Shown here piece by piece: positions 7,962-17,499 of a DNA stretch of 34,744 bases. The stretch spans positions 1 to 34,744 of the forward strand of contig JAEKLB010000029.1 of assembly GCA_019510095.1 (NCBI GenBank), written 5' to 3'. Each line of letters starts with the position of its first letter. Position 1 is the stretch's first letter. This stretch comes from Acidobacteriota bacterium. Lineage in GTDB: Bacteria; Actinomycetota; Acidimicrobiia; Acidimicrobiales; CADCSY01. The notes below the pieces were generated by a model. The model was not told where the DNA came from and ran no database searches. It saw nothing but the letters and a program-made list of their open reading frames with translations. A program made the translations under genes and the position numbers.

Positions 7962-9119
7962 TCAGTCGAAGACGAGCACGCCCCGGACGTTGCGGTCGTT
8001 GCGAAGGTCCTCGTAGCCCTGGTTGATGTCGTCGAGGGAGTAGCGGCGGGTGATCAGCTCATCGAGCTTGATCTGGCCCGACTCGTAGAGGCCGATGATG
8101 CGGGGGATGTCGGCGCGCGGGTTCATGGCGCCGTAGAGGCAGCCACGGAGCTCCTTGCTCCACGCGGCCAGGTGCTGGACCGAGAGCGTTGCCGTGCGGT
8201 CGAGGCTGGCGCCCATGCCGGCGATGACGCAGACACCACCTTTGCCGATCAGGTCGAGGGCTTCCTTGATGTAGTCGCCCTTCATCACGCCGGGGGTGCA
8301 GATGAGGCGCTCGGCGCCCCGGCCCCAGGTGATCTCCCGCACCAACGGCAAGGCATCCCTCAGCGACGGGGCGTCATGCGTGGCGCCGAACTCGTAGGCC
8401 TTCTCCCGCTTCCAGTCGACCGGGTCGATGGCCACGATGTGGCGGGCGCCGGCCAGGCGAGCACCTTGGATGGCGTTCATGCCGAGGCCGCCGCACCCCA
8501 TGACCGCGACGGTGTCGCCGACCTCGATGCCGGCCCGCTTCACCGCCGAGCCCCAGCCGGTGAGCACGCCGCACGAGATCAGAGCGATCGCCTCGAGGTT
8601 GATGTAGTCGGGCACCTTCACCAGGGACTGCTCGGCCACGACCGAGTGCTCGGCGAAGCAACCGAGCTTCGAGTAGAAGGCCAGCTCCTGGCCATTGAGC
8701 CAGTGGCGGCTGGTGCCATCGGTGATCTGCCCGGGCTGGAACAGGAACGCGGTGTTGTCACACAGGTAGGTGCGGGCGCTCTGGCAGTAGTGGCACCGCC
8801 CACACGACGGGGCGAAGGTGGTGCTGACGTGGTCGCCGGCCTTGAGGGTGGTGACGCCGTCGCCGACCTCGACCACCACGCCGGAGCCCTCGTGGCCGCC
8901 GATGATCGGGAACTGCCGGGGCCAGCCCTTGGCATCGGCCACCGCGTTCGGAACGGCCGCGTCGCCGGTGGCCAGGTGCTCGTCGGAGTGACACAGCCCG
9001 GCAGCGGCGTACTTGACCAGGACCTCCCCGGCTTTGGGGGGATCGAGGTCGATGGTCTCGATCTCCCACTTCTCGCCAACATCGTGCAGGACCGCGGCTC
9101 GTGTCTTCACGCCGCGCAC
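7962..9119 (-). CDS. NDMA-type zinc alcohol dehydrogenase (Rxyl_3153-like)
   Basis: A 385-residue medium-chain zinc alcohol dehydrogenase. The catalytic zinc ligands are C43 and H76-E77 (GGHEGSG), the structural zinc site is C106/C109/C112/C120, and the Rossmann motif reads GCGGLG. The opening KTRAAVLHDVGEKWEIE and overall text match the actinobacterial NDMA-dependent family, whose members hold nicotinamide cofactor tightly and are linked to the electron carrier mycofactocin; that link is family knowledge, and no mycofactocin genes are visible here. It would oxidise an alcohol to an aldehyde. The start is uncertain: GTG at 9119 or, nearer the family norm, GTG at 9110. It is the last gene of the long minus-strand run, 18 nt after the preceding SDR gene. 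Confidence 0.9.
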   Translation of the reverse strand: MRGVKTRAAVLHDVGEKWEIETIDLDPPKAGEVLVKYAAAGLCHSDEHLATGDAAVPNAVADAKGWPRQFPIIGGHEGSGVVVEVGDGVTTLKAGDHVSTTFAPSCGRCHYCQSARTYLCDNTAFLFQPGQITDGTSRHWLNGQELAFYSKLGCFAEHSVVAEQSLVKVPDYINLEAIALISCGVLTGWGSAVKRAGIEVGDTVAVMGCGGLGMNAIQGARLAGARHIVAIDPVDWKREKAYEFGATHDAPSLRDALPLVREITWGRGAERLICTPGVMKGDYIKEALDLIGKGGVCVIAGMGASLDRTATLSVQHLAAWSKELRGCLYGAMNPRADIPRIIGLYESGQIKLDELITRRYSLDDINQGYEDLRNDRNVRGVLVFD

Positions 9120-9137
9120 GCTAGTCAGCCGATGGCC

Positions 9138-9911
9138 TCAGAGAACTGGGCTCGACCCTCCGTCGAGGTTGATGGCCGAGCCGGTGACATACGACGATCG
9201 TTCGGAAAGGAGGTACGAGACCAAGTCGGCGTACTCGTCGCCCCGGCCCACCCGGCCGAGCGGGATCGCGGCCCCCATCTGGTCGTAGATCTGGGCCAGG
9301 GGCTGGCCCGACGCCTCGGCCCGGCGCCGCCACTGACCGCTCTCGAGCAGTCCCACCAGCACGGCGTTCACCCGAATGCCGGCCGGGCCGAGCTCCTTCG
9401 ACAGGGACTTGGTGATGGCCAACCCGGCGGCCCGGGACGCGGTGGTCGGCAGGGATCCGGCGCCGGGCGCCTTCGACCCGGTGTTGAGCACGTTGACGAT
9501 GGAGCCGTGGCCCGACGCCCGCAGATGGGGGATGGCCAGGCGGGTCAGGCGCACCGCGGCCATGACCTTCAGCTCGAGATCGCCCGCCCACTCGTCGTCG
9601 GAGACCGACTCGAACGGCCCGCCCGACGCCTTGCCCGCGTTGTTGACGAGGCCGTCGATCCGGCCCCACCGCTCGACCGCAGCGCCGACGAACGCCTCGA
9701 TGTCGGCTGGCACGGTCACGTCGGCACGGATGACGAGCGCGTCGCCGCCCAAGGCGGTGAGGCGGGTCGCCGTCGACGCCAGCCGCTCCTCGTCCCGGCC
9801 GCACACCGCGACGCGGGCGCCCTCCTCGACGAGGCGGCCGGCCAACGCGGCGCCGAGACCATCGGTGCCACCGGTGATCACGACCACCGAGTCCTTCAGT
9901 GCGAGATCCAT
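9138..9911 (-). CDS. SDR-fold protein lacking the catalytic Ser-Tyr-Lys
   Basis: A 257-residue SDR-fold protein. Cofactor-binding motifs are intact: TGGTDGLG (13-20), a probable NADP-selecting CGRDEER, and NNAG (90-93). The active site is not. At the positions of the catalytic Ser, Tyr and Lys the sequence has N143, T156 and R160 (NVLNTGS ... TTASR), with the normal 13- and 4-residue spacing, so the alignment is unambiguous. It may bind NAD(P) or a ligand without classical chemistry, or use a variant mechanism. The ATG at 9911 overlaps the ACAD stop codon by one base (TGATG), so the two are coupled. The C-terminal LDGGSSP region is normal for SDRs. Confidence 0.88.
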   Translation of the reverse strand: MDLALKDSVVVITGGTDGLGAALAGRLVEEGARVAVCGRDEERLASTATRLTALGGDALVIRADVTVPADIEAFVGAAVERWGRIDGLVNNAGKASGGPFESVSDDEWAGDLELKVMAAVRLTRLAIPHLRASGHGSIVNVLNTGSKAPGAGSLPTTASRAAGLAITKSLSKELGPAGIRVNAVLVGLLESGQWRRRAEASGQPLAQIYDQMGAAIPLGRVGRGDEYADLVSYLLSERSSYVTGSAINLDGGSSPVL

Positions 9912-11161
9912 CAGCGTGTGCTCCTCGTCTGGGGGCCGTCGTCGGCCCGGGGCTCTCGGGGGAGGCCGAGCACCTGCTCGCCCAGGATGTTGCGTTGCAC
10001 CTGCGACGTGCCGGCGTAGATGGTGCCGGCCCGGGCGGTGATGAACGTGCCGACCCACGACGCGCTGTCGTTGGGCGCCCCCGGATCATCGGTGCGCACG
10101 CTGCCAGTTGGCCACCGGCCGGTCGGCGTCAACGCGTCGGCACCCAGGATGTCGACGGCCAGCTCCGTCACCCGCTTGTGGTACTCGCTCCAGTACAGCT
10201 TCGACACCGAGGCGGCCGGTCCCGGGTCGTGGCCCTTCAGCAACGGGCCGAGCGCCCGCATGCCGAGCCAACGCATGATCTCGACCTCGGCGTGAGCCTG
10301 GGCGAGGCGCTGGCGGAAGGCCGGCGAGGTGGCGGCGCCACGCTCCTTGGCCATCGCCAGCAGGCGGTCGAGCTCCTCGCGGAACTTGATCGGGAAGGTC
10401 GCGGCCGCCTCGCCCCGCTCGAAGCCGAGGAGGGTGTTGGCCACCGCCCAGCCGCCGTTGACCTCGCCGACCACGAGGTCGGCATCGGTGACGGCGTCGG
10501 TGAAGAACACCTCGCAGAAGTGGTGCTGGTGGCCGGCGGTCTTGATCGGCCGTCGCTCGATGCCCGGCTGGTCCAGGGGACACAGCAGGAAGCTGATGCC
10601 CTTGTGTTTGGCCGCTGCCGGATCGGTCCGGGTGAGCAGGAAGATCCAGTCGGCCCGCTCCGCCCACGACGTCCACAGCTTCTGGCCGTTGAGCACCCAC
10701 CTGTCGCCGACCAGCTCGGCCCGCAGCGAGAGGTTCGCCAGGTCGGAGCCGGCCGACGGCTCGGAGAAGCCCTGGCACCAGTGGTCGTCGCCCGAGAGGA
10801 TGCGGGGGAGGAACCGCTGCTTCTGCTCCTCGGTGCCCCACCGCAACAGCGTGTTGCCCAGCATCTTCATGCCGAATCGGTCCCAGACGCTGACATCGGG
10901 GAGCCCGGCCTTGACCAGCTCCTCGGCGAGGATGACCTGTTCGTTCTGGCTGAGGCCGCGGCCGCCGTACTGGGTCGGCCAGGTGACCGCCAGCAGGCCG
11001 GCCTCGTAGAGCTTGCGGCGGAACTGCTCGGTGAACGCCTCGAAGGCGTGCTCGTCGAGGGCCCCGGAGCCCTTCCAGCCGGGCGGCAGGTTGGCGGCGA
11101 GGAAGTCGCGCACCTCGGTCCGGAACGGCTCGACGGTGGTCGGTGTCGCCGTGCCGGTCAT
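9911..11161 (-). CDS. Acyl-CoA dehydrogenase (FadE-like)
   Basis: A 416-residue flavoprotein that introduces an alpha,beta double bond into an acyl-CoA. Typical features are WPTQYGGRG, the flavin/substrate signature GFSEPSAGSDLA, and the C-terminal YAGTSQVQRNI. In the last motif the Glu that is the base in medium-chain enzymes is Ala, so the base, if any, must be elsewhere, such as the Glu of GFERGE in the helix used by isovaleryl-CoA dehydrogenase. The ATG at 11161 overlaps the stop of the fused CoA-transferase (ATGA), and its own stop overlaps the following SDR start. Steroid-type ACADs with this look often act as heteromers; no adjacent ACAD partner exists in this run, so a partner could come from elsewhere. 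Confidence 0.9.
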   Translation of the reverse strand: MTGTATPTTVEPFRTEVRDFLAANLPPGWKGSGALDEHAFEAFTEQFRRKLYEAGLLAVTWPTQYGGRGLSQNEQVILAEELVKAGLPDVSVWDRFGMKMLGNTLLRWGTEEQKQRFLPRILSGDDHWCQGFSEPSAGSDLANLSLRAELVGDRWVLNGQKLWTSWAERADWIFLLTRTDPAAAKHKGISFLLCPLDQPGIERRPIKTAGHQHHFCEVFFTDAVTDADLVVGEVNGGWAVANTLLGFERGEAAATFPIKFREELDRLLAMAKERGAATSPAFRQRLAQAHAEVEIMRWLGMRALGPLLKGHDPGPAASVSKLYWSEYHKRVTELAVDILGADALTPTGRWPTGSVRTDDPGAPNDSASWVGTFITARAGTIYAGTSQVQRNILGEQVLGLPREPRADDGPQTRSTR

Positions 11162-12825
11162 GACAGCAGGATCCGCTCTCGGTCCCAGCCCCGCAGGGTC
11201 AGGATCTCCTTCATGGTCGGCGCCGTGATCTCGGCCACGTTGCGGTCGACCTCGAGCGGCCAGCCGCACGCGCCCACGGCGGCCCGCACCCGCTCGTCGA
11301 GCGATCCCTCGCCGGCGATGACCGCGGCCAGCTGCAGCTCGCCGTCACGCTTGCGCAGGATGCCCAGGTCGGTGCAGACCGTGGCCACCTTGTCGCCGGG
11401 GCTGGTGACGAATGCGCACCGTTCGACCAGCCGGCGGGGCGAGGCCACCAGCGCCAAGACCGTCTCGTCGCAGCCAGCGGCCACGTCGGCGCCGCCGCCG
11501 GAGCCGGCCAGGAACGAGGTGCCGGGGATGATCGTGGAGTTGATGTTGCCGCGACGATCGACCTCGGCGCCGCTCATGCAGCCGATCGTCACCGTGCCCG
11601 GGCCGCCCACCACCGTGCCCAGGATCGTCGAGCAGTCGCTCAGCATCTCGGCGCCGGGGAAGACGCGATGGTTGAAGATGAAGGGATCGGCAGGGGTGGG
11701 CTGGTAGCCCCACATGCCCATCTCGGCGGTCAGGCGCACCTCCGTGCCCTCCTGGCGCGCCAGTCCGGCGCCGGCCCACGACGCCAGGTTGGAGATCCCG
11801 GCGCCGGCGAGGATGGCGTGGGCGCCGAGGGCGATCACCCGGTCGCTCAGCTCTCGAGCGCAGATCGCTGCCGCGATCTCCTGCTTGGTGATCGGCGCGT
11901 CCTCGTCGATCGGCTGGGCGCTGTCGTCCTCGCGCCACGAGTCGGCCTCGCCCCGTCGCAGCAACCACTGGAGATGGTCGGCGCCGAGCTTGTCGTTCCA
12001 GGTCTGCTGATCAGGGACCTCGAGCACCCATTCCTTGATCCAGGCGTCGTAGTCGGCCCGGCTGTGCCTGGCGATCTCGTTCCAGAAGGGGATGTCCTCG
12101 CCGTAGCCCTGCGACGGCAGGTCACCGGCATAGACGCCGCCGGGGTGGGCCCCGAACGGGGCCTCCACCACTGCGAGCACGCGGTGGGCGGGCAGCTTCA
12201 CCGACGCGTTCCACGGCGACAGGTCGTCGACGACCTTGTCGACGGTGACGATGGCGCCGCGCCGGGCGCCCCAGCCCGCCCACAGCCCCTCCATCAGCGG
12301 GCCGGTGAGCGCCACGTTGCCGTGCACATCGGCGACGGGGGCGTGCAGGAGGAACACGTCGGTCCCCATCGGCGCCACCAGTCCGACCTCGCCGAACGGC
12401 GTGTCGACCGACGTGTAGGCGTCATTGCCCGCCATGTCCGTGCCCCGGAGCGATGCTGTGACCGACGCCGGAAGGCCGCGGGCGGCGGCCTCGTTGCGTT
12501 GCTGGTAGGTCAGGATCGACCAGTGCTCGATGTCGATCTCGGCGTCGCCCACTGCTCGGGCGTAGATCGGGTTCGGGCCGCCGGTGGGGAAGCCGTCGCC
12601 GGCGTAGGCGGTCGTGAGCTTGCGGAGCAGCTTGCCGTGGAGGAAGAGGGTGCCGAGGTTGCCGCACGACAGGAACTGGAGCTCGAACTGTGGATCGGTT
12701 CCCCAGAACTGGCGGCAGACCTCGCGGGCCACCGCGCTCCATCGGCTGTGGCCGTAGAAGATCTGGAGCGAGTCGCCCGGGCGGACGTGCTTCTCGACCG
12801 CGTCGGCGAGGCTCAGATGCTCCAA
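11158..12825 (-). CDS. Class I CoA-transferase, alpha and beta subunits fused (IpdAB-like)
   Basis: A 555-residue protein combining both subunits of a class I CoA-transferase: alpha-like residues 1 to about 290 and beta-like about 325-555, joined by a polar linker (RRGEADSWREDDSAQ). The beta half carries GAEVDRRGNINST (419-431) and AEMGMWG, in which E368 aligns with the catalytic Glu of the ENG motif. Its closest look-alikes by eye are the IpdA/IpdB proteins of actinobacterial steroid C/D-ring degradation, where CoA-transferase-fold proteins hydrolyse a ring ketone; whether this one transfers CoA or opens a ring is unknown. Mycobacterial IpdA and IpdB are separate proteins, so the fusion is notable. 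Start is TTG at 12825, six nt after the ECH stop; no better start lies upstream. Confidence 0.85.
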   Translation of the reverse strand: MEHLSLADAVEKHVRPGDSLQIFYGHSRWSAVAREVCRQFWGTDPQFELQFLSCGNLGTLFLHGKLLRKLTTAYAGDGFPTGGPNPIYARAVGDAEIDIEHWSILTYQQRNEAAARGLPASVTASLRGTDMAGNDAYTSVDTPFGEVGLVAPMGTDVFLLHAPVADVHGNVALTGPLMEGLWAGWGARRGAIVTVDKVVDDLSPWNASVKLPAHRVLAVVEAPFGAHPGGVYAGDLPSQGYGEDIPFWNEIARHSRADYDAWIKEWVLEVPDQQTWNDKLGADHLQWLLRRGEADSWREDDSAQPIDEDAPITKQEIAAAICARELSDRVIALGAHAILAGAGISNLASWAGAGLARQEGTEVRLTAEMGMWGYQPTPADPFIFNHRVFPGAEMLSDCSTILGTVVGGPGTVTIGCMSGAEVDRRGNINSTIIPGTSFLAGSGGGADVAAGCDETVLALVASPRRLVERCAFVTSPGDKVATVCTDLGILRKRDGELQLAAVIAGEGSLDERVRAAVGACGWPLEVDRNVAEITAPTMKEILTLRGWDRERILLS

Positions 12826-12831
12826 CGAGCG

Positions 12832-13634
<803 letters not shown>

Positions 13635-13638
<4 letters not shown>

Positions 13639-14057
13639 GGCGCGGACAGGCCCATGGCGGCGACGCCGGTCTGGGCCAGATCGATGTCCTCCTCGCCGGT
13701 GCGGCCGCTCACGCCGATGGCGCCCACCACCTGGCGGTCGACCCGGATGCACACACCGCCGCCAGCGAACACCAGCTTGGGATCGCCGAGGTTGCCGAAC
13801 TCGAACCCGATCCCGCGCATGCGTTCGGCGAAGGCGGCCGAGTCAGCGCCCATGCGGGCTGCCGTGTAGGCCTTCCGCATGGCCATGTCCCGGGGCAGGT
13901 AGCCGGACCCGTCCATGCGAGCGAGCGCAATGGCCTCACCTTCCGCGTCGACCACCACCACCGTGATCGCCCGACCCGCCTCGGCGGTTGCCTTCTCCAG
14001 CACCGCGTCGATTGCCTTGCGGGCGTCGTCGAGGTCGATCTGCTTCTTCTCGTACAT
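13635..14057 (-). CDS. GlcG/HbpS-type heme-binding-fold protein
   Basis: A 140-residue GlcG/HbpS-fold protein, recognisable by the [13 protein letters not shown] start, [20 protein letters not shown] core, KAYTAARMG helix and [19 protein letters not shown] end. HbpS of Streptomyces binds heme and senses redox stress; many relatives sit in catabolic operons with no known job, and some are thought to be enzymes or chaperones. No signal peptide is present, so it is cytoplasmic. It starts at ATG 14057, 27 nt after the thiolase stop, with a weak ribosome site, and its end overlaps the ECH start. Confidence 0.85.
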
Positions 14058-14084
14058 GGGGCAGGAGTCTGCCCGCGCCGGCGC

Positions 14085-15284
14085 CTAGATGCGCTCGATG
14101 ATGGTGCCGGTGCCGAGGCCGCCGCCGCAGCACATCGAGACGAGGCCGTAGCGGCCCCCGGTGCGCTCGAGCTCGTTGAGGGCCTTGGTGATGAGGATGG
14201 TGCCGGTGCCGCCGAGCGGGTGGCCGAGGGCGATGGCGCCGCCATTGGGATTGACCTTGTCGATGTCGACGTCGAGCTCCTTGCGCCACGCCAGCACCAC
14301 GGACGCGAAGGCCTCGTTGACCTCGAAGACGTCGATGTCGCCCAGCGACAGGCCGGAGCGCTCGAGCAGGAGGCGGGTGGCGGGCATCGGGCCGGTGAGC
14401 ATGAGCTCGGGATCGGAACCGGCGAGCACCGAGTCGACGAGACGGGCTCGGGGCGTGAGCCCGAGCTCGTCGGCCTTCGCTGCCGTCATGAGCAGTGCGG
14501 CGCCGGCGCCGTCGGAGACCTGTGACGAGGTTCCGGCGGTGTGGAGGGAGGGCCGGTCGGACTCGCGGGGGTTGGTGCGGAGCTTGGCCAGCCCTTCGAG
14601 GGTGGTCTCCCGCAGCCCCTCGTCGCGGTCGAAGGTCTTGGTGCCGACCACCGCGCCCTTGTCGTCGAGCACCGGCGCCTCGACCGGGATGATCTGGCCG
14701 TCGAACCGGCCCTCGGCCCAGGCCGCGGCGGCTAGGTCCTGCGAGCGCTTGCCGAAGGCGTCGAGCTCATCGCGGCTGAGGCCCCACGACTCGGCGATGC
14801 GGTCGGCCCCCTCGAACTGCACGGTCGGCTCGTAGACCTCGGGATAGCGGCCGCCGCGGGGCTGGCCGAAGTCGGGCTCCTCCGGCGCGTTCGAGCCCAT
14901 CGGGATGCGGCTCATCCCCTCGACGCCGCAGGCGACGGCGATGTCGACCAGGCCACTCCCGATCATGGCGTGGCAGAGGGTCACGGCCTCCTGGGACGAC
15001 CCGCACTGGTTGTTCACGGTGACCGCCGGGACCTCGAGCGGCAGGCCGGCCATCAGCCAGGCGTTGCGGATCACGTTGCCCGACTGGTCGCCGATCTGGA
15101 TGACGTTGCCGCCGACGACGTGGCCGATCGACTGAGGATCGACTCCCGGGTTGCGGGCGAGCAGGCCGTTGAGCACCTGGACCAGGATCTCCCGCGACGG
15201 CATCGTCGAGAGGGCGCCGTTCCGCCGGCCCACCGCCGATCGCACCGTGTCGACGATCACCACGTCGTTCTTGGAACCAGCCAT
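14085..15284 (-). CDS. Acetyl-CoA acetyltransferase / 3-ketoacyl-CoA thiolase
   Basis: A 399-residue thiolase expected to cleave a 3-ketoacyl-CoA with CoA, releasing acetyl- or propionyl-CoA. The nucleophile is C94 (NNQCGSS), the His is H355 (GHPLGGTG) and the second Cys is C385 (CCGGGLGTG). NEAFASV and the SDGAGAALL segment are standard. Overall it resembles the steroid thiolases FadA5/FadA6 of mycobacteria, but a general degradative thiolase cannot be excluded. It lies in the middle of the long minus-strand run, 59 nt after the SDR gene and 27 nt before the GlcG-like gene. Confidence 0.93.
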   Translation of the reverse strand: MAGSKNDVVIVDTVRSAVGRRNGALSTMPSREILVQVLNGLLARNPGVDPQSIGHVVGGNVIQIGDQSGNVIRNAWLMAGLPLEVPAVTVNNQCGSSQEAVTLCHAMIGSGLVDIAVACGVEGMSRIPMGSNAPEEPDFGQPRGGRYPEVYEPTVQFEGADRIAESWGLSRDELDAFGKRSQDLAAAAWAEGRFDGQIIPVEAPVLDDKGAVVGTKTFDRDEGLRETTLEGLAKLRTNPRESDRPSLHTAGTSSQVSDGAGAALLMTAAKADELGLTPRARLVDSVLAGSDPELMLTGPMPATRLLLERSGLSLGDIDVFEVNEAFASVVLAWRKELDVDIDKVNPNGGAIALGHPLGGTGTILITKALNELERTGGRYGLVSMCCGGGLGTGTIIERI

Positions 15285-15343
15285 CCCATGTCCTCCCTCG
15301 GTCGGCGAGCCAACGGTAGCGGCGAGCTCCTCCCGAGGCTCGG

Positions 15344-16258
15344 TCAGAGCTTGGGCATGAACTCCGGGATGCCGGTGTCGCGGTCCTTGAACAGCTCGCC
15401 GCGCAGCGACTCGATGCGGTCGATGCTCCAGTCCTTGCCGTCGGCGTCGATCTGGGTGACCGGGTGCCAGCCCTGCACCACTTGGATGCGCCTGCCGTTC
15501 ACGGCGAAGACCTGGCCGTTGACGTCCTTGGCCAGATCGGTGCAGAGCCAGACCACCAACGGGGAGATCTGGTGCGGGCCCCGCGGGTCGTAGGTGCCGG
15601 GCGGCGGTGCCTCCTGGTCGCCGGTGATGGTGGCGAGCAGTCGGGTCTGGGCGGCGGGCGCGACGGCGTTGGAGCGCACGCCGATGCGCTCGAGGTCGCG
15701 GGCCATGGTGATGGTCAGGGCGGCGATCCCCATCTTGGCCGAGCCGTAGTTGGCCTGGCCGAAGTTGCCGTAGAGGCCGGCTTCCGACGAGGTGTTGACG
15801 ATCACGCCGTTCACCAGCTCGCCGGTCTTCTTGTTGAGGTCCTTCCAGTACGCAGCAGCATGGCGGGAAGGGCCGAAGCTGCCCTTGAGGACGACCGCGA
15901 CCACGGCGTCGAACTCCTCCTCCGACATGTTGAAGGTCATGCGGTCGCGGAGGATCCCGGCGTTGTTGACGAGGATGTCGAGCCGCCCGAAGGTGTCGAC
16001 CGTCTGGGCGACCAGCTCCTCGGCCGCCTTCCAGTCGGCGACGTTGGCGCCGTTCACCGCGGCCCGCACGCCCAGCGCCCGCACCTCCTCGGCGACCTCC
16101 TGGGCCGGCGTGAGGTCATGGCCCTCGCCCCGGCCATCGCCGCCGAGGTCGTTGACCATCACGTCGGCGCCCTCCTTGGCGAGAAGCAGCGCGTGCTCAC
16201 GCCCGATGCCGCGCCCGGCGCCGGTGACGATGGCGACCTTGCCGTCGAGCAGTCCCAT
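15344..16258 (-). CDS. SDR, (3R)-hydroxyacyl-CoA dehydrogenase / 17beta-HSD4-like
   Basis: A 304-residue SDR of the multifunctional-enzyme-2 type. It has TGAGRGIG (12-19), the diagnostic VNDLGGDGRG stretch, NNAGILRDRM (98-107), S158, Y171 and K175. Relatives oxidise 3-hydroxyacyl-CoAs, including steroid side-chain intermediates in mycobacteria. About 50 residues after the core (IQVVQGWHPV to the end) are an extension shared with this type. The ATG at 16258 has AGGAG at good spacing and lies 5 nt after the stop of the CaiB gene. A second protein of the same class is encoded at 32912-33829, so the two blocks may handle different intermediates. Confidence 0.9.
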   Translation of the reverse strand: MGLLDGKVAIVTGAGRGIGREHALLLAKEGADVMVNDLGGDGRGEGHDLTPAQEVAEEVRALGVRAAVNGANVADWKAAEELVAQTVDTFGRLDILVNNAGILRDRMTFNMSEEEFDAVVAVVLKGSFGPSRHAAAYWKDLNKKTGELVNGVIVNTSSEAGLYGNFGQANYGSAKMGIAALTITMARDLERIGVRSNAVAPAAQTRLLATITGDQEAPPPGTYDPRGPHQISPLVVWLCTDLAKDVNGQVFAVNGRRIQVVQGWHPVTQIDADGKDWSIDRIESLRGELFKDRDTGIPEFMPKL

Positions 16259-16263
16259 GGTGG

Positions 16264-17499
16264 TTACTCCTGTTCTGGCGCCTGGAAGATGGCGCCGGTC
16301 GATTCGAGCGATGCGAGGTCGGCGTCGCTGACGGTGACCCATTCGCGAAGGATCTCGTGCGTGTGCTCACCGAGCATGGCACCTGCAGTGTCCAGCCGGC
16401 CTGGTGTGCGGCTGAGGTGCTGGATGGGGCCGGGGTAGGTGACGACGCCGTAGGTCGGTTGGTCGAGCCGCACGTGGTAGCCGCGGACGCGGAGCTGGGG
16501 GTCTCGCCAGATGTCCTCGCTGTCGTGCACGGCCGAGGCTGCCAAGCCCGCCTTCTGGAGGAGGTGGGCGCCGGTGTGGTTGGTGTACTGCGCGAGCCAG
16601 ACCAGGAGCTCCACCTCGAGCTCGCCGCTCCGTTCGCCCGCCTCGGCCTGATCGGCGACCTCGAGATCGGGCCGCTCGAGGAACCGGCACAGCGTCGACC
16701 AGTCGTCGTGGTCCTCGAGCTCGATGGCGAGCCAGGCGTCGTGGCCGAGGCATTGGAACACGCCGGTGAACCACGAACCGGGCACGACGTTGTCGGCCCG
16801 CTCGTAGTCGCGCCCGTTGTTCAGCGGCTCGGCGTACAGGGGTGCCATCAGTGTGGCCATGGCGTCGATCTGGGCGACGTCGACGTACACGCCCGCGCCC
16901 GTGCGTTCGACCTCGGCCAAGGCGCCGACGGCACCGAGCGACGCGGTGACACCAGTGACGTAGTCGGACTGGGTCCCGTGGCTGTAGCCCCAGGCCGAGG
17001 TCAGCCCGATGTAGCCGGCAATGTTCGACGCGTAGGCAAGGTAGTTGGCGCGTGGGCCCGTGCGGCCGTACCCCGAGAGCGAGACCCATACCAGGCGGGG
17101 GTTGTCGACGAGCAGGTCCTCGAACGAGCAGCCCCACCTGGCAAGTGTCGGGCCGGCGAAGTTCTCGATGAGCACGTCGGCGCCCTTGACCAGCTCGTGG
17201 AAGAGGGTCCGGGCCGCCTCTTGCCGCATGTCGATCGACAGGTTGCGGACGTTACGGGTCAAGGTGCCGTACATCACCGTCTGGGGCGCACCCGACTGCT
17301 CGGTGAAGGTGGGGCCGATGGCGAACGATGGCAGCCGCAGGACCTCGGGCCGGTCGAAGGCCTCGATCTTCACCACGTCGGCGCCCAGCTCGGCCAGGTG
17401 GCCGCCGGCCGTTCCGCCTGCGACGAAGGTGCCGAAGCTCAGCACCCGCACGCCGTCGAGCGGGCGCGGGCCTCCATGCGCGGTGCGCTGCTCAGACAA
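16264..17499 (-). CDS. CaiB/BaiF family (class III) CoA-transferase
   Basis: A 411-residue class III CoA-transferase, which moves CoA between acids through an aspartyl-CoA mixed anhydride. The N-terminal PLDGVRVLSFGTFVAG and LGADVVKIE motifs are standard, and the likely catalytic Asp is D179 in SDYVTG. The start is a TTG at 17499, overlapping the last 8 bases of the upstream CaiB gene (TTGTCTGA); the frame further upstream is the antisense-like shadow of that gene and reads as low-complexity Arg/Ser text. Together with the preceding CaiB it forms a tandem pair, which may be a heteromer or two enzymes for successive acids. Confidence 0.9.
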   Translation of the reverse strand: MSEQRTAHGGPRPLDGVRVLSFGTFVAGGTAGGHLAELGADVVKIEAFDRPEVLRLPSFAIGPTFTEQSGAPQTVMYGTLTRNVRNLSIDMRQEAARTLFHELVKGADVLIENFAGPTLARWGCSFEDLLVDNPRLVWVSLSGYGRTGPRANYLAYASNIAGYIGLTSAWGYSHGTQSDYVTGVTASLGAVGALAEVERTGAGVYVDVAQIDAMATLMAPLYAEPLNNGRDYERADNVVPGSWFTGVFQCLGHDAWLAIELEDHDDWSTLCRFLERPDLEVADQAEAGERSGELEVELLVWLAQYTNHTGAHLLQKAGLAASAVHDSEDIWRDPQLRVRGYHVRLDQPTYGVVTYPGPIQHLSRTPGRLDTAGAMLGEHTHEILREWVTVSDADLASLESTGAIFQAPEQE

